The notes below the pieces were generated by a model. That model saw nothing but the letters and a program-made list of their open reading frames with translations, was not told the origin of the DNA and did no database searches. DNA of 64,000 nucleotides from Daldinia sp. FL1419. Its lineage: Eukaryota; Ascomycota; Sordariomycetes; Xylariales; Hypoxylaceae. The DNA lies in NCBI GenBank assembly GCA_025201765.1, contig MU623343.1, forward strand, positions 1 through 64,000. The letters are read 5' to 3'. Position numbers and translations under genes: made by a program. Below are positions 61,557 to 64,000 of this stretch, piece by piece; the stretch's first letter is position 1; every line of letters starts with the position of its first letter.

Positions 61557-64000
61557 ATGCCGGGCGCAAGCGTGGCCGTCCTCCCCACATCCGCCTCGTC
61601 AACTCCGGTCCCCCGAAAGACCGCACTCGCGCAACCAGAGAGGAAATATAAATGCCAGTTCTGTAACAGGGCATTCAGCAGGAGCGAACATCGTAGTAGA
61701 CACGAACGATCGCGTATGTACCGCGAATTTACCTCCCATTCCGATCTCTTTCAACCCCCCTTCAAACCCCTCCCTGCCAAAGCTATCCTTTGTCCCCCCC
61801 AATTGCAAACTGCTACCCCTCAACACGTCAAATCAATTGGATTCAATACAATCCATCGCATTACCTCGAACTTTCCCAATGCTAACTTAAACTGAAATAG
61901 ATACCAAGGAGCGCCCTTTCAAATGTATGAAGTGTAGAAGTACCTTCGTGCGACGCGATCTCCTTCTTCGTCACGACCGAACCGTCCACGCTAAAGATGG
62001 AGGTGTACCTCTTCACAGCGATGGAAAGCGACGCGCCGGCGCTGGTGTCTCCAAGGCCCGATCTGTCCCTGGTCCATCCAAATCTTCAATTGCTATTGAT
62101 ACCTCAACCTTAAGTGAACAAATTGAAGCTAGTAGTGAAGGTGCCTTCGACGTTGAACACGCTGCCATGTTAGTGGCGGATCTCCATCACAAAGCTATGA
62201 TGCGCGACAATGGAAGCCCGTACGAATCTGGCCCCTCAATGGCGTACACCCCGAACAGCGCTCCCGTAATGGACCCCGCCGTCTCTTACCCTACCAGCGC
62301 CGTCCCTTTACCGCACAGCGTACCTTGGGATTCGTTTGTTCCTCAACCAACAATAGATTCCAAGGCCCAGTCTGCCGCATCAAATACGTCAGGTTCTTTC
62401 GAATCGCAACAGCCATTTGCTAATGTGAGTTCCATCGAGGTCCAACCCAACTTTTCGCCATCATCCCCTGGTCGCAGCTATAACAGCTATATCTCTACGT
62501 CACAGTCTGTAACGGACTCGCCATCGCTAAGCACCGGCCCAGCGGCCTTCAGCATACCAAATGCGCCCCCTCTTGTGAATACATCCACTAACCCGCCTCA
62601 GACCTCGGGTGGATTTAACGTTCCTCGGGTGAACAGCGACGAAGAGCGAAATATAATTTTAGATAATATTCGAGCGAACGATATCGAACACGCCATTCCC
62701 GAAGGTTTCCGTCTTCCGAACCTATCTTCCCTGAATCGTTATCTATCAACTTATTTCACACTTTTCCACCATCATCTCCCGTTCTTACATCCTGCGTCGT
62801 TCAATATTACTCAGGTGTCTCCTGCCTTACTGCTTGCAGTGTTATCAATTGGTGCGCTGTACGCTTTTGACCAAGACCAGGCCTACATGTGCCATATTGG
62901 TTCCAAGGTTTTGGTCAACCAGTTCTTGCAGAACAAGGAGAACTTCAGCTCCCGAAAGTGTCCGCTCTGGACGATGCAGAGCTCGCTTCTGAACATGATC
63001 TTCGCCAGCTGGAGTGGAGACCCGAAGGGGTTAGAGTGGGCCTGTTCCATAAAGAGTCTTCTAGCTAATATGGTAGCTGGTAATCGTTATGAGTTGAAAC
63101 TTAGGCAAGACAGTCGTGAGGGTGCACAGCCAAAGCGTGACGAGTGGATCGAGGATGAAGGTTGTCGGCGCACGTACTATGCTGTCTACATCTTTTTCGG
63201 GTTACTCACTCTAACGTACAATCACACTCCTGCCATCAGTTTCAACGAGTTTGAGGACCTCCAACTTCCTTCTCAAGAAGCGCTTTGGAACTCTAAAGTC
63301 ACTGACGAAGCTGCTTGGCAAGAACAGTTAAAAGCGTCGCCTGCAGTTACTTTTATGGTTGCTCACGAGAACCTTTTCCAGGGTGTGATGTTAAAATATA
63401 GCGCCTTCGCAACGCGTGTTATGATCAACGCATTGTTCCTCGAAGTCTGGTATCATAAGCGTAGCCCTGAGGCTCTTCAAGATGTGGTGACTGAGTATAA
63501 GCTCCGAATGGCTCTAGAGACGTGGGAGAAATCCCTAGATCTCTGCGAGCCCGAAGCCGACACGGTCCCGCTCAGTGCGCCTCACAAGGGACATCCCCTA
63601 ATCTTCAATGCCAAGGCGATGTATCGCAATGCCCGTGCCCGCCTAGAAGTCGACTTAAAGACAGTTCAAGAAGCGCTCCGGTACCATGATCACTACGAAG
63701 TAGCCGCCGCTATGTCGAATGCACGCGATAGGGTAAAGCGCTCCAGCGAGATGATTAAGGTAATCGACGAGTGTTATAACTGCATCGAAACTGCTGTTCG
63801 TCAGGGTGTGCGCTGGGTTGCGCGAACCTCGCCCACTAACTGGAGCATCGAACACCCTCTATGTGGCATGGATCTCATGATCACCCTCACTTTGTGGCTA
63901 TATCGTCTGGAACATGATGAAGAAGCCGCATCTGAGGAGGAAATGGCCATGTACCTAAAGGTCAGGAGTCTCTTTGACAAGGACGCAGAGGGAGCTATGA
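61557..64000 (+). CDS. C2H2 zinc-finger / fungal_trans transcription factor (3' truncated by window)
   Basis: Exon 1 is 61557-61713; a 187-bp intron (GTATGT...AATAG) follows; exon 2 runs from 61901 past the window end, giving 752 visible residues. Two tandem C2H2 fingers lie at about 30-83: CQFCNRAFSRSEHRSRH and CMKCRSTFVRRDLLLRH. The intron sits at the linker (HTKERPF) between them. A Ser/Pro-rich region follows (about 85-350), then a fungal-specific transcription-factor domain (YLSTYFTLFHHHLPFLHP near 398, DEGCRRTYYAVYIFFG near 533). This layout matches Adr1/AmdX/Klf1-like ascomycete regulators, but I cannot assign the orthologue. The fingers bind DNA and the C-terminal domain regulates; the target pathway is unknown. 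The coding frame stays open to the edge, so the true C-terminus is missing. Confidence 0.88.

Noticed and set aside
1..64000. Secondary-metabolite cluster, CRISPR array, prophage or toxin system
   Set aside because: No backbone enzymes, repeat-spacer array, phage genes or toxin-like genes seen; the genes are unrelated eukaryotic housekeeping genes.

Overview
This window is eukaryotic: nuclear DNA of a filamentous ascomycete (Pezizomycotina), most likely a sordariomycete. The evidence is the short introns (mostly 47-90 bp, GT...CTAAC/CTAAT...YAG) and the content: a TFIIIC TPR subunit, a TeaC/Tea4 cell-end factor, Urb2, Mic10, NRDE2, a Cdc25-type RasGEF, a fungal CLC and DUF4419. Genes are spliced, separately transcribed and on both strands; there are no operons. 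The species cannot be fixed from the sequence.

Layout. 1-53 is a poly-C run at the window edge. 399-4190 (+) is TFC4/Sfc4. 5334-5661 (+) is a tiny Hva1-TUDOR (DUF2945) protein. 7126-10471 (-) is TeaC/Tea4. 12988-14990 (+) is a cryptochrome/(6-4)-photolyase-family protein. 15937-16524 (+) is an orphan single-pass membrane protein. 16982-17326 (-) is MIC10, which short ORFs hide because an intron splits it; it shares a 401-bp divergent promoter with URB2 (17728-22033, +). 24676-25788 (+) is an isolated DUF4419 gene. 28651-30017 (-) is a family-25 glycosyltransferase, divergent from a secretory Ser/Thr-rich single-pass membrane protein (31544-32655, +). 33647-36484 (-) is a CLC chloride/proton exchanger. 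38137-41427 (+) is NRDE2. 46093-49965 (-) is an SH3-RasGEF of the Cdc25 family. 49966-61556 is an 11.6-kb gene-poor stretch holding a 602-bp MITE-like element with 93-bp inverted repeats. 61557 to the window end (+) is a C2H2/fungal_trans transcription factor, cut off by the edge.

How the genes relate. They are mostly housekeeping genes without a shared pathway: Pol III transcription (TFC4), 60S ribosome biogenesis (URB2), nuclear RNA surveillance (NRDE2), mitochondrial cristae (MIC10), polarity and Ras signalling (TeaC, RasGEF), ion homeostasis (CLC), and DNA repair or light sensing. I found no biosynthetic cluster, CRISPR array, prophage or clearly new multigene system. The most unusual features are the transposon-like element, whose two arms differ only by transitions (RIP-like), a 10-bp palindrome TACCTAGGTA present in six perfect copies, all intergenic, and the uneven gene density. 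Exon boundaries were worked out by hand from reading frame and splice consensus.
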